Shown: piece after piece, positions 19,528 to 29,125 of the stretch | Layout: every line of letters starts with the position of its first letter | Numbering within the stretch: the first letter of the stretch is position 1 | From: Candidatus Vondammii sp. HM_W22 | GTDB taxonomy: Bacteria; Pseudomonadota; Gammaproteobacteria; Chromatiales; Chromatiaceae | Direction: 5' to 3' | Length of the DNA: 64,000 nucleotides | NCBI RefSeq assembly: GCF_022530855.2 | Contig: NZ_CP099567.1 | Span: 2,728,001-2,792,000, forward strand | Notes under the pieces: generated by a model | The model's input: only the letters and a program-made list of their open reading frames with translations | Database searches by the model: none | Told to the model about the DNA's origin: nothing | Made by a program: the position numbers and the translations under genes

Positions 19528-19897
19528 TCAATGGGTCAATGCAACACCGTCATTTAGTTTATCTGCAGGAGTGGCGAAGTCCAATGTTTTTCTCGGTCGT
19601 TGATTGAGTTTTTTCGCCACGCGACCTAAGTGTGCCTGAGAGTAAATCGACAAGTCTGTTTTCTTCGGAAAGTACTGCCTCAATAGCCGATTTGTATTTT
19701 CATTGGTCCCTCTTTGCCATGGACTTTGTGGGTCACAAAAGTAGATTTTTGCATCTGTTGCCATAGTAAATTTCTTGTGACCGGCAAGCTCCATCCCCCT
19801 ATCCCAAGTTAATGACTGTACCAGCTTGTCTGGAAGTTTTTTAACCTGTTTCGTGAGTGCGGAAACAACCGAATTAGTGTCTTTCCATGCGACTTTA
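19528..19897 (-). pseudogene. IS30-family transposase, C-terminal fragment (copy H1)
   Basis: The minus strand reads SLTWDRGMELAGHKKF, CDPQSPWQRGTNENTN, and LLRQYFPKKTDL, the DDE end of an IS30 transposase. It is cut at 19898 by a type-A IS256 derivative. The same element is seen nearly whole but interrupted at 43.6-46.0 kb. Confidence 0.82.
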
Positions 19898-20337
19898 GAG
19901 TTATAGTCAAATCTGGTGTTTAGCCAGTTGAATCAAGCGGCGACCTGATCGACTCCTGCTACCTCAACACCCTCTTTAAATTTGATTCCGGTTATCACCT
20001 TCGCCAGATAATCGAAACCCCGTAATCGTCTCCACTTCTTCTCGGCACACCGGCCGAGTTTGAACATCATGTGTAGCATGCCGTCACGCGATAGGCAGCC
20101 CTTGGAACGCTTGGTTCGATGGCGGATTGTCCCGAAGGTGGATTCAACCGGATTGCTGGTTCGAATGCTCTGCCAGTGCTGCGCAGGAAATTGATAGAAA
20201 GCCATCAGTTCCTCTCGGTCTTTGTGCAGACAGATGGCAGCCTTCGGATACTTTGGCTCATACGTTTTGATAAACAGATCAACCAGATACCCCGCTTTTT
20301 TTCAATTCCTTTCAAACAACACTTTCAATTATAACTC
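19898..20337 (-). mobile_element. IS256 type A deletion derivative with both ends (copy 3)
   Basis: The segment has both type-A termini, GAGTTATAGTCAAATC at 19898 and the inverse of GAGTTATAATTGAAAG ending at 20337. About 950 bp of the transposase is missing. The C-terminal coding (SNPVESTFGTIRHRTKRS region) joins the 5' leader at about 20281, across a short ATCAA microhomology. Such a short form could in principle be moved in trans by a full transposase. Confidence 0.78.
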
Positions 20338-21535
20338 CCGTTCAGTCAGGGTAGGCCATTAGCGGGAAAGAGGGTGTTTTTGCCCCGTTACTAAAACAGC
20401 TCACCGAGGCTGCTCTTGAAGCTGGGCCAGAGAATCATGTTGCTGATGATGTGGTGCCTAACCGCAAGAACGGCAAGTCCCGCAAGACACTTAAAACAAG
20501 CGAGGGCCGTATTGACCTGAATATGCCCCGTGACCGGGCCGGTACATTTGAGCCCCAAATTATTAAGAAGCATCAAACCAGTATCAGCGATGAGATTGAA
20601 ACCAGGATCTTGTCGATGTATGGCCAGGGCTTGATGAGTTATACCGATATCAGTGAACATGTCCATGATCTCTATGGCATCTCGGTCTCTACCGCAGCAA
20701 TCAGTGCGATAACCGACAAAATAATCGATACTGTAAAAGCCTGGCAACAGCGTCCACTGGATTCGCATTATCCCTTTGTTTGGCTGGACGCAATTCACTA
20801 CAAAGCTCGGGCCCAAGGCCGCTACTAAAATCGCGCTGTTTATACCGTTCTTGGGCTGAATATTGAAGGCAAAAAAGAAGTGCTGGGGTTATACCTGTCC
20901 GAAAGTAAGAGCGCTGATTTCTGGCTGGGCGTACTGAGTGATTTATAAAATCGGGGTATGAACGATATCCTGATTGCTTCCGTGGATGGTCTGATAGGCT
21001 TTCCAGAAGCGATACAAACAATATTTCCAGAGACTGAGATTGTTCACCAAATACGCAACTCGCTACGCTACGTTGGCTCCAGGCACCAGAAGGTGTTTCT
21101 GGTTGACCTTAAAGGCGCTGAACAAGGAGGCAGCTGAATCAGCCCTCGACGATCTTGAGAAAGCCTGGGGCGATAAATAACCCCATCGTGATTCAATCAT
21201 GGGGCAAGAGGTGGGATAACTTATCCGTCTGTTTTCGTTACCCCGAGGACATTCGTCGAGTTATTTATACGACTAACTCTATTGAAGCAGTGCATCGACA
21301 ATTCCGGAAACTGACAAAAACCAAGGGCGGTTTTCCGAATGACAACAGCCTGCTTAAATTATTATACTTTGGCATTCAGAATGCCAGTAAGAAATGGACG
21401 ATGCCCATTCGCAACTGGAATCTGACCTTCTCTCAACTGGCTATCTTCTTCGAAGGTAGGCTTGATCGCGCACTTGATCTGTGATGATGCGGACTGAGTG
21501 CTTTTACGTTGACACAATATTCTGAACAGTCTCCA
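20338..21535 (+). pseudogene. IS256-family transposase type C, multiply disrupted
   Basis: This is a third, distinct IS256-family transposase: MPRDRAGTFEPQIIKKHQTS, YPFVWLDAIHYKARAQGRY, then a stop. It continues with VLGLNIEGKKEVLGLYLSES, DGLIGFPEAIQTIFPETEIV and the C-terminal TTNSIEAVHRQFRKLTKTKG to RLDRALDL near 21482. Stops occur at about 20826 and 20946, with a frame change around 21150. The element's right end is about 21535; a relic of the same end is at 32863-32945. Confidence 0.82.
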
Positions 21536-22187
21536 TTTATTTAATCTGAACGATGATCAAACAGAGTTCCAAATACGGGATCGCTATAGCTTTTATCGTT
21601 TTCTTGGGCTGAGCCAGGAGGGTAAGGTACCCGATGCTACGCACCAGTCGATTGGCCTGCTGGGCAAACATGTGCTCAACTCGAGCCTGAACTCTTGATC
21701 ATTTTCGGTTTGCCTCTTGCTCCGGTTCATTCAAGGGGCGTTTGCGTGTCGACTTGCGATGAATCTGAGCACGCGGTAAAGCGGGTTCCCGTCCTACACT
21801 GCGGTAAGCAGAATCGGCCCAGACACTGCCACTACTGTTGTTCTCATCCAGCAGTTCTTCGGAGACTTGGCTATCGTGAGCTTCAGCCGATGTGATGGCG
21901 TGCTTGCGAATGACCTTGTACTGCCGATCTATGCTGATGTGGATTTTACCATGCTTCTTAGTCCAGTGGGCTTCAACATTCTTCTGTCGGCATTTGTTAT
22001 TACCCCATGCCTCAGGGCTGTCCCCATCTTTTGATTTGCCTATTTTCCTCTCGCGTATTGCGTTGCTTGAGTGCTGGAACAATAGCGGCATCTACAATCT
22101 ATCCCTTGCGAGCACTGAAGCCTGCTGCATCAATCTGGATCAACAGTTCTGAAAAGAGTTTATCAACAAGGCCCCGTTCTTTCAGGC
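21536..22187. mobile_element. Head-to-head fragments of an IS5-family element (copy D2)
   Basis: About 100 bp on the plus strand (DDQTEFQIRDRYSFYRFLGL) is followed directly by about 545 bp of the same element on the minus strand (DENNSSGSVWADSAYRS and back to RGLVDKLFSELLIQIDA). The two pieces meet near 21641 in opposite orientation. The right edge truncates the exported-protein gene at 22188-22317. Confidence 0.78.
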
Positions 22188-22317
22188 ACACCGACTCTCC
22201 AACCAGGATCGCCTCTTCAATATCATCAGCTATTCGCTGCTCACGCATCAAGTCTGACGCGGGAACGGCACTTGCCAGAACCAGCAATAAAGAGAGCAAA
22301 AAAAACTTACGGCCCAT
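22188..22317 (-). pseudogene. N-terminal fragment of an exported protein (possibly DUF3530 alpha/beta hydrolase-like)
   Basis: The minus-strand start MGRKFFLLSLLLVLASAVPA is a clear Sec signal peptide, followed by SDLMREQRIADDIEEAILVG. After about 45 codons the frame runs into IS5 transposase sequence. The mature start resembles small periplasmic hydrolase-type proteins found near rpe in sulfur-oxidising gammaproteobacteria, but this is a weak assignment from a short stretch. Confidence 0.45.
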
Positions 22318-22538
22318 GCTTAATATATCTCACTCAGAATATTTTTCTTTCACAGTATACATACAGTCACTTTATTTAGTTTATACAAACACTTAACCAC
22401 ACCCCGAAAGAGCCGTAAATTACTCTTTCCAATCAAGGTGTTAGATACATTTCTCAATGAAATATAATCCTGCATAGGGTAGAGTTATCAGTTTATAATG
22501 TTCTGAATATTTGATAATGCATACTCCAGGAGACCGTC

Positions 22539-23225
22539 ATGACAGACTTTAAGATTGCACCATCCATTCTCTCAGCCGACTTCGCCAAGCTGGGCGACGA
22601 GGTAGACAAAGTGCTGGCAGCAGGTGCGGACATCGTCCATTTTGACGTTATGGACAACCACTATGTACCTAATCTGACCATTGGACCGCTGGTCTGCGAA
22701 GCGTTGCGCAAGCACGGCATGACCGCAGACATCGACGTACACATGATGGTTAAACCGGTTGATCGCATTATTCCCGACTTTGCCAAAGCGGGCGCTACTT
22801 ATATCACTTTCCATCCGGAAGGCAGCGAGCACATTGACCGCTCCCTGCAACTGATCCGTGAGCAAGGCTGCAAATCCGGATTGGTGTTCAACCCCTCCAC
22901 ACCACTGAGCCACCTGGACTACGTGCTGGACAAGATCGATATGATCCTGGTCATGTCCGTCAACCCTGGTTTCGGTGGTCAGAGCTTCATCCCTGCCGCC
23001 ATGGACAAACTGCGCGCCTGCCGCAAGATCATCGACGACTCCGGCTTTGATATTTGCCTCGAGATCGACGGCGGTGTGAAAGTAGACAATATTCGCGAGA
23101 TTGCAGAAGCAGGAGCCGACACCTTCGTTGCGGGCTCTGGTATCTTCGGCAATGCCCAGGAGAGCGATCCCAACCGCTACGACACCATCATCGGCCAGAT
23201 GCGTGCAGCGCTTGCTAAGGTCTGA
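22539..23225 (+). CDS. rpe: Ribulose-phosphate 3-epimerase
   Basis: Rpe interconverts ribulose 5-phosphate and xylulose 5-phosphate in the pentose phosphate and Calvin cycles. The 228-residue TIM barrel shows [33 protein letters not shown] (metal-binding His and Asp), [15 protein letters not shown] and [12 protein letters not shown]. Shine-Dalgarno AGGAGA precedes the ATG. A possible -10 TATAAT lies at 22494-22499, without a convincing -35. Its usual downstream partners gph and trpE lie about 20 kb away on the other strand. Confidence 0.96.
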   Translation: MTDFKIAPSILSADFAKLGDEVDKVLAAGADIVHFDVMDNHYVPNLTIGPLVCEALRKHGMTADIDVHMMVKPVDRIIPDFAKAGATYITFHPEGSEHIDRSLQLIREQGCKSGLVFNPSTPLSHLDYVLDKIDMILVMSVNPGFGGQSFIPAAMDKLRACRKIIDDSGFDICLEIDGGVKVDNIREIAEAGADTFVAGSGIFGNAQESDPNRYDTIIGQMRAALAKV

Positions 23226-23276
23226 GCCTGATTAAAAGCAATAGCTGAGAGAGTGCAGAGGACGCGGAGATTTTTT

Positions 23277-23608
23277 ATGGATGAAAACCTCCCTACTGGG
23301 AGAGCTATTAGTGCCACAATCAGAGACACATCGCTCAATAGGCCCTGGCTTACTTGAGTCGGTTTACCAACAGTGCTTGGCACAAGAACTAGTACTGCGA
23401 AGAATCCCTTTCGAAAGAGAGGTGCCAATCGGCATTAGCTGTAAGGGAATGTCCATTGACCATGCATTCCGTGCCGACTTTCTTATCGATAACCGGTTGA
23501 TTATTGAATTAAAAGCAATGAAACATATTGACGCTAACCATAAAGCTCAATTGCTAACCTATATAAAATGGTTAAGGTGTAAACTTGGATTATTAATCAA
23601 GGGAATTA
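23277..23608 (+). pseudogene. GxxExxY-family protein (PDDEXK_3 type), frameshifted and truncated
   Basis: The true start is the ATG at 23277 (MDENLPTGRAISATI). One extra A at about 23322 shifts the frame; the rest continues as ETHRSIGPGLLESVYQQCLA, with the family motif GxxExxY (GLLESVY), then FRADFLIDNRLIIELKAM. The C-terminus is replaced after LGLLIK by an IS3 end near 23608. The leader between rpe and this gene holds GCAGAGGACGCGGAGA, the purine-rich repeat that often precedes members of this family. Confidence 0.75.
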
Positions 23609-23762
23609 TGGGACTGTCTGAACCTCCCCGGCTTAGTGGACACTTTTAATTAGCGACTCAGACAAACCTGCCTCAGAAATAGCCCTGTAACTCGAAAATC
23701 CGAAGAAACCAACTTTACAAGTGGAAGGAGCAGTTGGATAGCAAGAGTAAACAGGCATTTAC
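23609..23762 (+). mobile_element. IS3-family left-end remnant with orfA fragment
   Basis: One frame reads SKIRRNQLYKWKEQLDSKSK, an IS3 OrfA helix-turn-helix region. The upstream part, with GGACTGTCTGAACCTCCCC, is probably the element's left end. It is cut at 23763 by IS256 copy 4. Confidence 0.55.
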
Positions 23763-25111
23763 GAGTTATAGTCAAATCTGGTAATCAAGCGGCGACCTGA
23801 TCGACTCCTGCTACCTCAACACCCTCTTTAAATTTGATTCCGGTTATCACCTTCGCCAGGTAATCGAAACCCCGTAATCGTCTCCACTTCTTCTCGGCAC
23901 ACAGGCTGAGTTTGAACATCATGTGTAGCATGCCGTCACGCGATAGGCAGCCCTTGGAACGCTTGGTTCGATAGCGGATTGTCCCGAAGGTGGATTCAAT
24001 CGGATTGCTGGTCCGAATGCTCTGCCAGTGCTGCGCAGGAAATTGATAGAAAGCCATCAGTTCCTCTCGGTCTTTGTGCAGACAGATGGCAGCCTTCGGA
24101 TACTTTGGCTCATACGTTTTGATAAACAGATCAAAGGCCTTTTCCGCATCGGCCTGGGTCTCCGACTGCCAGATGTTATGCAGTGCCTGCTTCGCTTTCG
24201 GCTGAGCTGACCTTGGCAGGCAGTTCAGCACGTTCATGGTCTTGTGCATCCAGCAGCGCTGCTGGCGCGTCTCCGGATACACTTCCTCCAGCGCAGCCCG
24301 GAATACCATTCGCCAATTTTGGCGGGGTCAGTCCGCGTGACTTCAGTTTCAACAGTACCTCCCGCCAGCTCTGTGTGGACTCCCGTACACCATCCTCAAT
24401 TGCCAGAAAATGCTTCTCACCACGCTCATTCACGCCGATCACCACCAGGGCACACAGCTTCGTCTGCTCTGCTCTCTGTCCGCTGTAGACACCGTCTGCC
24501 CACACATACACCCAATGGCCCTTATCCAGGCGCTCCTCGCACCCGCTCCGATATTCTTCTGCCCAGACCTGCTTCAGACGCGATACCCTGCCCGCCGACA
24601 AGCCTCTTGCACCCGGAACCACCAGCACTTTCAGGGCTTCACCCATCTCTCCACTGGAAATCCTCTTCAGGTAGAGCCACGGTAGTGCCGCTTCCAGTGA
24701 CTTCGTCTTGCGTACATACGGCGGCACCAGAGCTGATCGGAACGTCACCGGCTCGCCGATCTTCGCTCGTATTTTGGGGATCTTGACCGTGACCGGCCCC
24801 AATCCTGTCTGCAGTTTACGAGCTGGCAGGTGACCATTACGCACCACACCCGTCTTGCCATCCTCTGTCCGTCGCTCGACGTGCTCCGCCAACAGCTCCT
24901 CCACCGCCTAGTAGATCAACTGCTCTGCACCGCTTCTCGGCAACTCTGTCAGCGGATCGATAATCGTATCTCGACCTGCCAGCTTAACAACGTTATTCTT
25001 ACTCATGGTGGCCTATCTCCAATGGTTGTTTTGATGTCTCGCAACAACAAATCAACCAGATACCCCGCTTTTTTTCAATTCCCTTCAAACAATACTTTCA
25101 ATTATAACTCC
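23763..25111 (-). mobile_element. IS256-family element, type A copy 4
   Basis: The full-length element is on the minus strand, with termini GAGTTATAGTCAAATC (left, 3' of the gene) and TATAACTCC (right). It is inserted inside an IS21 istB gene. The 8 bases TTTCACCG at 25112-25119 are the inverse of CGGTGAAA found beside copy 5 (see findings). Confidence 0.85.
23785..25005 (-). pseudogene. IS256-family transposase, inactivated (copy 4)
   Basis: The ATG start is intact (MSKNNVVKLAGRDTI), but a CAG-to-TAG change gives a stop after EQLIY. A short in-frame loss follows in EAELLELLAE. A deletion near 24305, inside LAIGDGAMGF, shifts the frame. The rest matches the family to VDQVAA. Confidence 0.88.
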
Positions 25112-25436
25112 TTTCACCGGTACCAAGGCCCACAAAAACGATGCTCTGGGCCTCTTCCATAAATTCGCAGTGATGCAGTGCAGTAATCAGTTCTTCGTTT
25201 ACCTGACTTTGGATAAAATCAAAGCCTGCCAGCTCACAATGAGCTGGGAAGCGTGCCAGCTTCATTTGATATTGAATAGAACGCACTTCTCGTTCAGCGA
25301 CTTCGGCTTTGAGTCATTGCTGCAGTATGGGTTCTGCTTTGCTGTAAGCAGATGAAGCTTGCTCAGACAGCTCTGCAATGCTTTGCGCCATACTGTGGAA
25401 TTTTAGTAACTTCATGGTTGCTATCGTGGCATCAAC
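25112..25436 (-). pseudogene. IS21 IstB ATPase, N-terminal half
   Basis: The minus-strand frames read LKLHSMAQSIAELSEQASS, a stop, then VRSIQYQMKLARFPAHCE and SQVNEELITALHHCEFM to the nucleotide-binding loop, where IS256 copy 4 is inserted. The companion half lies at 32.3 kb. Confidence 0.72.
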
Positions 25437-26604
25437 GGACATGGCGTTTCCCCCATAAGTGATCATAACGGCCTGTGTCGGCTTTGGGTTTCTTTACCAG
25501 CGTGAGTTCAGGACGCGGCTTGAGCAACGCCGGTCTTGGCTTATCCAGGCAGCTAATAACGTGCTGTTTAGAAGGGCTGCCACTGGTCAGTGCAGTGGTA
25601 ATGGCCTTGTTCTACCTTGCGTTCATCATGTTGCAGCACTAGTGCCAGTACATTGACCATATCCTGGTTGTCACCGGGATGCTTGAGCCGTTATTTTTGT
25701 AGTTTGCGGAAGCTCTCTGGCAATTCCTGGAAGGGTGCTCCATTGCGCAACGCACCGGGCTTACGCTACAGTACCGACGGGTAGTGATGCTAGCCATAGA
25801 TTGTTTGCCCTTTTGGCTGTGATCTCGTGTGAACATACGCTGATGTTCTGCAATCATCACCAATTTATGGGCATGAATATGTAAGCTGGTGGGGCGATTG
25901 GTAAAAGAAGCGGGTACACTGTAACGACTGTTATCAAAGATAATCAGGCAGGTGGATAAGACCCGCTTACTGTGTTCTATATATCTGTCAAAGGGCGCAG
26001 GAATCGACATCAGGCGAACCACTTCGTCCTGCCAGGCAATTGTGCTGTCTTTGTACTCAGGATGGCAAATCTCTTGCCATAAGGTCTTATAGCACTAGCC
26101 AGATGTTCTGGCACATCAATATCCGCAAATGCCGACGCCTGATGCCAGAGGCGATAGCGGGAATCTCGAACATTTTTTTCTATCCAGCCCTTCTCCCAGC
26201 CTGCGACTGAGTTACAAACGTCGGACTCAAACATGAAGTGGCTGGCCATGACTCTCGAAGCGGGTATTGAGCACACGCCTCTTACCGCGATGGACCTTAT
26301 CAACAGCGGTCTTCATAGCGTCGTAGATACCACGCTCCAGCACACCGCCGGGCACCCTGAAGGCCGGGTTGTGCGCATCAAAGATGCATCTCCTGGATTG
26401 GGGATAAGCGCGCAGAAAGAAAGCAGGGCGGCTACTGAGCTTGAACCGGGCAATCTGTCACTTAGTGCTTTTGCCACCCAGAACAACGCAGCCTTCGCTC
26501 CAATCAAACTGAAAAGCTTCTCCAGCAAAGGCCAATAGTACCTAGGTGCCGCTACTGGCGAACACGTGAAGCTTTCCTGCTATTGCGCCCGCCAATCTCT
26601 GGCA

Positions 26605-26962
26605 CGGGAAGCAGCTTTACCCCGGGTGCGCATTACCACAGTCAGATTCATCGCAAGTCGATACGCAAACGCCCCTTGAATGAACCAGAGCAAGGAGCAA
26701 ACCGAAAACGATCAAGAGTTTTGGCTCGAGTTGAGCACGTATTTGCCCAGCAGGCCAATCGACTGGTGCGTAGCATCGGGCAAGGCAGGGCCGGTGGAAG
26801 ATTGGTATGATGAATTTGGTGTACAACATGCGTCGATTGGTATGGCTGGCCGGATGAAGCGAGGTATGAATATGGATGTTGCCAGAAAAACGAGTGTGAA
26901 GATGCCGGATTCTCCTGATTTGCTAGAGATTATCGGACTTTGTTAGGTTTTTAGAGGCTGCC
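26605..26962 (+). mobile_element. IS5-family 3' end fragment inside istA (copy D3)
   Basis: The plus-strand sequence matches the C-terminal coding and right end of the IS5 type at 59023-60202 (HRKSIRKRPLNEPEQGANRK, RLVRSIGQ, then MARKTSVKMPDSPDLLEI). It ends with TTTTTAGAGGCTGCC. It is truncated at its left. Confidence 0.75.
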
Positions 26963-27217
26963 TCGTCTATCATTCCTTTTGTTCCCTGCTGGCTTTTCAG
27001 CAGGTCAGGGTTACACGTGGATCACTTTTGGATGCAATTTAACAGTGCGAGAGGTTTAAGAACTGAGAAAGCTGCGAACGGAATAAATCAGCACTGTTAT
27101 CCGTTTTTTGTAGTTTCATGTTTGCAAGGTTTTGATGATGAAGGGAGGATTTTTTTGCAAACTGTTCTATCATAAATAGATTATTAATCTCATATTTATC
27201 ATATTGTTATAAATAAT

Positions 27218-27473
27218 TCAGGGGCGACTGTGTATAGTCTGTTCTGCGGTATTTTTATGGCATTCCAGGCAGTGCGGGAGTGACCTCTTGTCCGGTGTTG
27301 AACTCTCTCTTGAAAGGGTCCTTGTGGTCAACATGGGCTGCTCTCATCGGAACGCCCTCCCAGGATTTGGCCTCGGTGCTTACTTCAACTGCTGTGAAAA
27401 AAAGAATAGGAGCGCCCAGGAGCAAAGCCACTGTTGCCAGACCAACCACCCTGTTTTCATTCACTCTTTTCAT
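27218..27473 (-). pseudogene. Start of an octaheme tetrathionate reductase-type cytochrome, frameshifted and truncated
   Basis: The minus-strand start MKRVNENRVVGLATVALLLG gives a signal or anchor helix. It is followed by HVDHKDPFKREFNTGQEVTP, the typical opening before the first heme of octaheme tetrathionate reductases. An extra base at about 27272 breaks the frame. In the shifted frame the sequence continues ACLECHKNTAEQTIHS, giving a CxxCH heme motif, and stops at 27218. The rest of the gene is absent; AT-rich noncoding sequence and an IS21 end follow. Confidence 0.6.
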
Positions 27474-27715
27474 GGCATCCAGTAAGGAATGGCATGTTGG
27501 AAGAAAAAAGACCTTGAAGAGGTGCCAGTATACCGATATAGAGGCTGGGCTGTGTTGAGTAAAATTAGTAGCTTAGGGGGGGAATACCGGATTCAGCTGC
27601 TCGTTGTGGAAAGTGTGAATAGGATCAATGAAAGTTATTTAAATTGGATTCGTTATCTCCAATGGTGCAGACAGTCTTGCACCATTGGCTGTATTTGATG
27701 TTAAGGAGCCTCTGA

Positions 27716-27855
27716 TCAATTCATGAATTGATGGCTGAAATCGCCCGGCTCTGCCTTGAAAGCCTTGGCAATAGCCAGCCATTACCGGCAATTTTCACCC
27801 TGATCGGGAAGATTTCAACTTGCCGTCCATCCGATCCAGAATTAATCAAAGGCTC
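27716..27855. mobile_element. Candidate MITE (about 140 bp) derived from an IS5-type element
   Basis: The ends GAGCCTCTGATCAATTC and GAATTAATCAAAGGCTC form imperfect inverted repeats. TTAA occurs within one base outside each end and could be the target duplication. There is no coding capacity. The surrounding 27474-27869 contains no convincing gene. Confidence 0.5.
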
Positions 27856-27869
27856 TTTAAACAATGGAA

Positions 27870-28286
27870 TCATCCACTGAGTGAATGATTGATTCCCTGT
27901 GCCATGTCCTGAAGAAAAAACCTTGCCTCGCCATTATTGATATCAGTCACTGGTCGGGCTATTTCTAGCACGGCGTCAAGCATATTTTCAAGCCATTGCA
28001 TATCTTCATCCATTGGCAGGATAGCATGGACATGGGATAGATATCGCACCGCACGGGTTATCAGGGCCACATCATAATTGCCACATAAACCAATTCGGCG
28101 TTTTGCAATGACAAATAACTTCGCTGCAAGTATTTCGATCTGTAGCGAATCGGTGGACCCGGTTGACCATTCTATTGAGAAAACAACTGTTTTGCATACG
28201 TCGAGAAGCGTCTGTAATGTCGCTTGATGATAACTTCTGCTTGGGACTATTTCACTCTCTTGACGTTTCAGTGCTACTGCTTTCAT
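27870..28286 (-). CDS. Hypothetical protein of about 138 residues
   Basis: I do not recognise this gene. I start at the ATG at 28286 (MKAVALKRQESEIVPSRSYH), with GAGG about 12 bases upstream; the open frame extends to 28406, but that extra part looks unlike protein. It is soluble, with no signal or membrane segment. The second half is helical in character (LLDVCKTVVFSIEW, then VALITRAVRYLSHVHAILP). It lies downstream of the coiled-coil pair on the same strand and upstream of the octaheme relic, so it may belong to the same former operon. Confidence 0.5.
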   Translation of the reverse strand: MKAVALKRQESEIVPSRSYHQATLQTLLDVCKTVVFSIEWSTGSTDSLQIEILAAKLFVIAKRRIGLCGNYDVALITRAVRYLSHVHAILPMDEDMQWLENMLDAVLEIARPVTDINNGEARFFLQDMAQGINHSLSG

Positions 28287-28584
28287 CTCGATCCATGACC
28301 TCGGTTCATCAGTCGAAAGATGGCGCTTTGGAAGTCGCAATGGGTAACACCGGACTCGGGTAGACAGTATCTTTGGATGCGGCAGAAGTGCAGTGATGAA
28401 TACCAAGAACGTGCTGCTGCACCCTGCTCATACCTTGAATCAGGTGGTTGGCCAGCAGGGTTGAGGCGGGCACGGTGTGGGTGGGGAAACAGATCGCCCA
28501 CTAAATAATAACCCTAGGAGATGCTACCAAAATATGGCTGGATTTCAACTTTACGCAGATCCATTTTCGATTGCCAGTTTTTAG

Positions 28585-29124
28585 CTACGGGATGACAGGG
28601 TTCATAAAGCCCATGGGCCGTGAAATCTGGTTCAGATTCCCGCTCATGGAGGATACGGCACTAGTCATCTGTCCAAAGCGTTGCTCTATGTTGACCATGC
28701 CATGGCTAAGGGAGCTCATATCCTGGTTGATCTCTATCATATCACCACTGATATAACTCATGGAACCACTGATCTGAGGCATTTTGTCTGCCAGGGCCCC
28801 GGTGTGACTGCTGATTTTATCCATGTTGCGAACATGCTGGTCGATGGTGACAACCGTGTCGGTGATGGAGGTCATATTGCCTCTGATACCTGTCAAGCTG
28901 CCGTGCATGGAGTCCATGGTGTTTACAATACCGTTCAGGTCCTGATACAGCACAGAAATGTAATAGACGTTAAACACTCCCAGAATGGCAAGTAGCACCG
29001 ACATGGCGAAAAGGACCATGTCGGTGGTCTGGAAGTGCTGGTGGCGTTCGTCGAGGTGCAGTTGGGTCTCTCGACTCAACCTGCCAACCATTCCAACCAG
29101 AATGCGTCTTGGATCTTCAACCAT
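28585..29124 (-). CDS. Membrane-anchored coiled-coil protein B of a tandem pair
   Basis: I do not recognise a named family. The 179-residue protein has a short charged cytoplasmic start, one membrane helix at about residues 36-60 (MVLFAMSVLLAILGVFNVYY), and then a long coiled coil rich in Met at helical spacing (SGSMSYISGDMIEINQDMSS, LSHGMVNIEQRFGQM). It begins one base after the stop of the similarly built gene upstream (TGA-A-ATG), so the two are co-translated. The topology suggests a periplasmic coiled coil. The ORF is undamaged although nearly everything around it is decayed. Confidence 0.75.
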   Translation of the reverse strand: MVEDPRRILVGMVGRLSRETQLHLDERHQHFQTTDMVLFAMSVLLAILGVFNVYYISVLYQDLNGIVNTMDSMHGSLTGIRGNMTSITDTVVTIDQHVRNMDKISSHTGALADKMPQISGSMSYISGDMIEINQDMSSLSHGMVNIEQRFGQMTSAVSSMSGNLNQISRPMGFMNPVIP

Positions 29125-29125
29125 T

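Larger units (their letters stand above)
25112..27043 (-). mobile_element. IS21-family element, half carrying istA and the istB start (copy E1)
   Basis: The left terminus GTTAAATTGCATCCAAAAGTG (minus strand) is at 27043. istA is present but broken by many stops and frameshifts, and its N-terminal part is replaced by an IS5 fragment at about 26605-26962. istB is cut in its P-loop (VGLGTG) at 25111 by IS256 copy 4. The missing istB half is at 32333-32764 on the plus strand. Confidence 0.8.

Noticed and set aside
22463-22499. TATAAT-like boxes upstream of rpe as a defined promoter
   Set aside because: The region is AT-rich and no convincing -35 lies at the right distance, so it is mentioned only in the rpe entry.
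27288-27698. Plus-strand frames opposite and beside the octaheme relic
   Set aside because: Shadows or low-quality frames; the minus-strand heme motif gives a better explanation.
28395-28461. Short plus-strand frame starting MNTKNVLLHPAHTLNQVVG
   Set aside because: Only 21 codons, no homology I recognise and no Shine-Dalgarno; probably chance.
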